Below are positions 50,817-53,073 of a stretch of DNA of 53,073 nt, one piece after another; position 1 is the first letter of the stretch; each line of letters opens with the position of its first letter. The notes under the pieces were generated by a model. It worked only from the letters and a program-made list of their open reading frames with translations. It was not told where the DNA came from and searched no databases. Location: positions 1-53,073 of the forward strand of contig LUZA01000004.1 of assembly GCA_001603455.1 (NCBI GenBank). Direction: 5' to 3'. A program made the translations under genes and the position numbers. This stretch comes from Bacteroidales bacterium Bact_09. GTDB taxonomy: Bacteria; Bacteroidota; Bacteroidia; Bacteroidales; UBA932.

Positions 50817-52337
50817 ATGTTGGTAAAGGCATACGGGAGTGCGGTGTGCGGTATAGAAGCGATCACCGTTACCATAGAGGCAGATGTTTCTCCCGGCATC
50901 AATTTTCATCTGGTAGGATTGCCCGATAGCGCTGTACGGGAATCCCAGCAACGAATTTCAACTGCAGTACATTCCGTGGGGTTGCGTATCCCCTGCAAAC
51001 GGATCGTGATCAACATGGCCCCTGCAGATATCCGCAAGGAAGGATCGGCTTACGACCTTCCCCTCGCTCTTGCCGTTCTGGCAGCTTCGGAACAGATCAG
51101 GGCCCCGATGCTCGGCACAACCATATGTATGGGGGAACTGGCGTTGGACGGAACGCTGCGCCCGATCAGGGGGGCACTGTCCATGGCCCTTCATGCCAGG
51201 GACAACGGATTCAAAGCCTGTATTTTTCCCATGGAATCGGCTCTCGAGGCTGCCGTGGTCGAAGACATCAATATTTACGGAGTGTCCCACCTGGCACAGG
51301 TATTGGACCTGACTGAAGGGTTCGGAGGGGTTCCCGTGCTGGAAAACGTTCCCGGGATACATAACAGCCGGCCGCAGCCCCAACATCCCGATTTTTCACT
51401 GGTAAGGGGACAGGCACAGGCCCGGAGAGCGCTGGAAGTAGCCGCGGCCGGGAGTCACAACGTGCTGATGACCGGACCGCCCGGTGCGGGAAAAACCTTT
51501 ATGGCACGCTGCCTGCCGGGAATCCTTCCGCCTTTATCCCGTGCCGAGGCCGTGGAAACCACCCGCATCTGGTCTGTAGCCGGGGTACCCCGGGGCGAGA
51601 TCGGCCTTATGAGCATCCGACCCTTCCGAGCCCCGCACCACACGGCATCGGTCATTTCCCTTACAGGAGGAGGCTCCTCGGCCCTTCCCGGTGAAATATC
51701 CTTGGCGCACAACGGGGTCCTGTATTTGGACGAGCTGCCCGAATTCCAGGGACGTGCGCTGGAAGTCCTGCGACAACCCCTGGAAGACGGGACCATCCAG
51801 TTGTCCCGGGTACGCTACAAAGTGTCGTATCCTGCCCGGTTTATGCTGGTAGCCTCGATGAATCCCTGTCCCTGCGGATTCCGGGGACATTCCTCCAGAC
51901 CCTGTGTCTGCACGGAATACCAGGTGCAACGCTACCGGAACCGGATCTCGGGACCACTGCTGGACCGGATAGATATCAGACTTTTTGTAAAGCCAGTAGA
52001 AGTGGAAGATTTAATACCCGGACAGGGGCGTTCACGGGAAGTCGAATCTACCGAATCCATTCGCAAAAGAGTGGAAAATGCCAGGAATATCCAGCAGGAA
52101 CGTTTCAGGGAACAACCCGGAGTACATACCAATGCTCATATGGATGCGGGACTGCTGCCTCGTTATTGCAGCCTGAATCCTGCTACGCTGACTTTTCTGA
52201 AAGAAGCTGTTTCCAGACTGCATCTTTCGGCCAGGGCGCATCACCGGATCCTGCGCCTGGCCCGCACCATAGCAGATTTGGAAGGATCTGCTGCCATAGA
52301 GATCCAGCACCTTGCCGAGGCAATACAGTATAAGTGA
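50817..52337 (+). CDS. comM: YifB-family Mg-chelatase-like AAA protein (ComM)
   Basis: This 506-residue protein has an N-terminal Lon-like domain (MLVKAYGSAVCGIEAI), a Walker A GPPGAGKTFMARC near residue 222, and a Walker B-like YLDELPEF near 305. A C-terminal zinc cluster region is CPCGFRGHSSRPCVC. ComM is a helicase-like protein that aids branch migration during transformation. No good -7 is visible; GATATTTG at 50767-50774 has one mismatch, so the gene may share the kinase transcript. Confidence 0.93.
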   Translation: MLVKAYGSAVCGIEAITVTIEADVSPGINFHLVGLPDSAVRESQQRISTAVHSVGLRIPCKRIVINMAPADIRKEGSAYDLPLALAVLAASEQIRAPMLGTTICMGELALDGTLRPIRGALSMALHARDNGFKACIFPMESALEAAVVEDINIYGVSHLAQVLDLTEGFGGVPVLENVPGIHNSRPQPQHPDFSLVRGQAQARRALEVAAAGSHNVLMTGPPGAGKTFMARCLPGILPPLSRAEAVETTRIWSVAGVPRGEIGLMSIRPFRAPHHTASVISLTGGGSSALPGEISLAHNGVLYLDELPEFQGRALEVLRQPLEDGTIQLSRVRYKVSYPARFMLVASMNPCPCGFRGHSSRPCVCTEYQVQRYRNRISGPLLDRIDIRLFVKPVEVEDLIPGQGRSREVESTESIRKRVENARNIQQERFREQPGVHTNAHMDAGLLPRYCSLNPATLTFLKEAVSRLHLSARAHHRILRLARTIADLEGSAAIEIQHLAEAIQYK

Positions 52338-52418
52338 TGCGACCCCGTCGTTAGCAAGTATGATGGCTGCCTGCTGGTCTTCAAGGCGGTGCGCCAAACG
52401 CGTTTGACGCGTATAAAA

Positions 52419-52447
52419 GGCGCTGCTCCGCAGCACCATACATTTTT
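52419..52447 (+). terminator. Weak terminator after comM
   Basis: GGCGCTGC (52419-52426) pairs with GCAGCACC (52430-52437), seven of eight positions, loop TCC, followed after five bases by five T (52443-52447). It lies 81 bases beyond the comM stop. Confidence 0.45.
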
Positions 52448-52481
52448 ATGGCTGCTTTGCGGGAGGGTGAACTGCATTGTG

Positions 52482-52580
52482 GGAGGGTGGTAAGTAGCAG
52501 TGCTGTTGCAAAAATCAGCAATGCGTTCATATTGTATGAATTACAGCCGTTGGTGCTATTTTGGCTACTTACTACCCTCC
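52482..52580. repeat. Inverted repeat IR1, 17 bp arms
   Basis: The arms at 52482-52498 and 52564-52580 pair over 17 positions with one G-T wobble, around a 65-base spacer. The left arm begins within the second GGGAGGGTG copy. Confidence 0.75.
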
Positions 52581-52695
52581 AGTACCAACTATTTGCTCAA
52601 GGCAGCCTCTTCATCACAAAAACTTATCGGGAGTATTGATCTTTGGACTTCCGATAGGTTTAGCGTCTGTCTAACGTCTGTCAATTGAATTGCAG

Positions 52696-52756
52696 CACCA
52701 CAAAGAACCGGGAGCTTTTGTGGTATGGTATGCAGAGGCTCCCGGTTCTTGTGGTG
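52696..52756. repeat. Inverted repeat IR2, 19-20 bp arms, with an alternative pairing
   Basis: The arm at 52696-52715 pairs with 52738-52756 over 19 bases with one unpaired A. The 22-base loop contains TTTGTGGT (52717-52724), which can itself pair with ACCACAAA (52697-52704) in the left arm, so two mutually exclusive folds exist. Confidence 0.75.
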
Positions 52757-52766
52757 GCAGAAAAAA

Positions 52767-52887
52767 GGTACAACGTACACATTGTTCGTTTGCCTCATTA
52801 TCAGCCATTTGTGAAATTCAGACCCCCGGGGCACTATTTTCTTAACTCTTTGAATATCAGCCAAACGAACAATGTGTACGTTGTACC
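52767..52887. repeat. Perfect 26-bp inverted repeat IR3 around 69 bp
   Basis: The arms at 52767-52792 and 52862-52887 are exact reverse complements over 26 bases (left arm begins GGTACAACGTACAC). The spacer is 52793-52861. There is no flanking duplication, and no T-run follows on the plus strand. The element ends 68 bases before the -7 of the next gene. It could be an invertible switch, a small transposon-like remnant or a stable RNA hairpin; the sequence alone does not decide. Confidence 0.8.
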
Positions 52888-52955
52888 CTAGTCTCGCACT
52901 TCATTCACTAATCATATTTATGTAAAATATACTTGTCAAATAGTAAAATATAGTT

Positions 52956-52963
52956 TACATTTG
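52956..52963 (+). promoter_or_regulatory. Promoter of the last gene
   Basis: TACATTTG (52956-52963) has a TTG (52933-52935) 20 bases upstream, fitting the Bacteroidota promoter well. It ends 27 bases before the ATG at 52991. Confidence 0.65.
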
Positions 52964-52990
52964 TGCGACAAATTACTAATCCCGGATATT

Positions 52991-53073
52991 ATGAAAAGAA
53001 AAAGAATTCTTCTTCCGCACAAATTTCAGATTATTGGCTGGGGCATGTTTTCCTTGCTGGCAGCACTATCCCC
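52991..53073 (+). CDS. N-terminus of a membrane protein, cut by the window edge
   Basis: An ATG at 52991 opens a frame still open at the last base (27 complete codons). The product begins MKRKRILLPHKFQIIGWG and then becomes hydrophobic, the start of a membrane helix. This N-terminus resembles a group of Bacteroidota membrane proteins of unknown function. Its upstream region is the inverted-repeat-rich stretch and a well-formed promoter. Confidence 0.65.
   Translation, partial: MKRKRILLPHKFQIIGWGMFSLLAALS

Larger units (their letters stand above)
52338..52990. repeat. Non-coding stretch with three large inverted repeats
   Basis: No convincing coding frame is present in these 653 bases. It holds, in order: a short comM terminator (52419-52447), a 12-base palindrome CAAACGCGTTTG (52395-52406), the direct repeat GGGAGGGTG twice (52461 and 52481), IR1 (52482-52580), IR2 (52696-52756), IR3 (52767-52887), the duplicated CGTCTGTC (about 52663 and 52674), and the promoter for the gene at 52991. 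The density of large, near-perfect inverted repeats is unlike the rest of the window. Confidence 0.7.

Noticed and set aside
52461-52489. GGGAGGGTG direct repeats as a CRISPR remnant
   Set aside because: Only two nine-base copies, spaced 20 bases start to start, and no cas genes nearby.
52589-52864. A 91-codon minus-strand frame in the repeat region
   Set aside because: It runs through one arm of IR3 and all of IR2, has no promoter or family resemblance, and its composition is not protein-like.

Overview
The window looks like a piece of a Bacteroidales (Bacteroidota) chromosome. The main evidence is gene content: a KDO transferase, a DAHP synthase/chorismate mutase fusion, a cytochrome b558-type SdhC, and an ECF sigma factor followed by a lipoprotein and a membrane-anchored beta-barrel protein. 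The promoters also fit: nearly every first gene of a transcription unit carries the Bacteroidota -7 element TAnnTTTG. I saw no rRNA, tRNA, CRISPR array, prophage or complete insertion sequence. The genus cannot be told from this sequence alone.

Layout, left to right. 1-6142: a small membrane protein, an orphan sdhC, pyrH-frr, pgk, and methyltransferase-lgt-smpB. 6159-20194 (minus strand): a long compact block read from topA through an arginase-like pseudoenzyme, an AsnC-type regulator, purH, mreBCD, mrdA, rodA and gcvP to an unannotated 58-residue membrane protein, closed by a bidirectional terminator. 20288-24502: PBP1A, ddl and prmC. 24514-25982: a trpB2 gene behind a Trp-codon leader peptide and attenuator. 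25966-34660: a periplasmic amidotransferase and serine hydrolase, radA, an outer-membrane protein, a flippase-like membrane protein, a PfkB kinase, DAHP synthase/chorismate mutase and kdtA. 34697-37334: a membrane-anchored PHP protein and the MlaE/MlaF lipid transporter core. 37324-39558: an ECF sigma / lipoprotein / inner-membrane-anchored beta-barrel cassette. 39656-52337: a TPR lipoprotein, an EnvC-like activator, pcm-MBL hydrolase-uvrA-nucleoside kinase, an OmpA/TPR lipoprotein, a deoxynucleoside kinase and comM. 52338-52990: a non-coding stretch with three consecutive long inverted repeats, before a membrane-protein gene cut off by the window edge.

Most genes are conserved housekeeping functions, with a strong cell-envelope theme: peptidoglycan synthesis and shape, lipoprotein maturation, LPS core, lipid asymmetry and septal amidase activation. 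The less ordinary signals are: (1) a classical-looking Trp attenuator on a stand-alone trpB2; (2) six genes whose -7 motif ends exactly four bases before the start codon, suggesting leaderless transcripts; (3) closely packed mirrored -7 elements at divergent gene pairs; (4) a perfect 26-bp inverted repeat enclosing 69 bp upstream of the last gene; (5) a terminator lying inside the 3' coding end of smpB; and (6) a coupled sigma/lipoprotein/trans-envelope anti-sigma-like operon.
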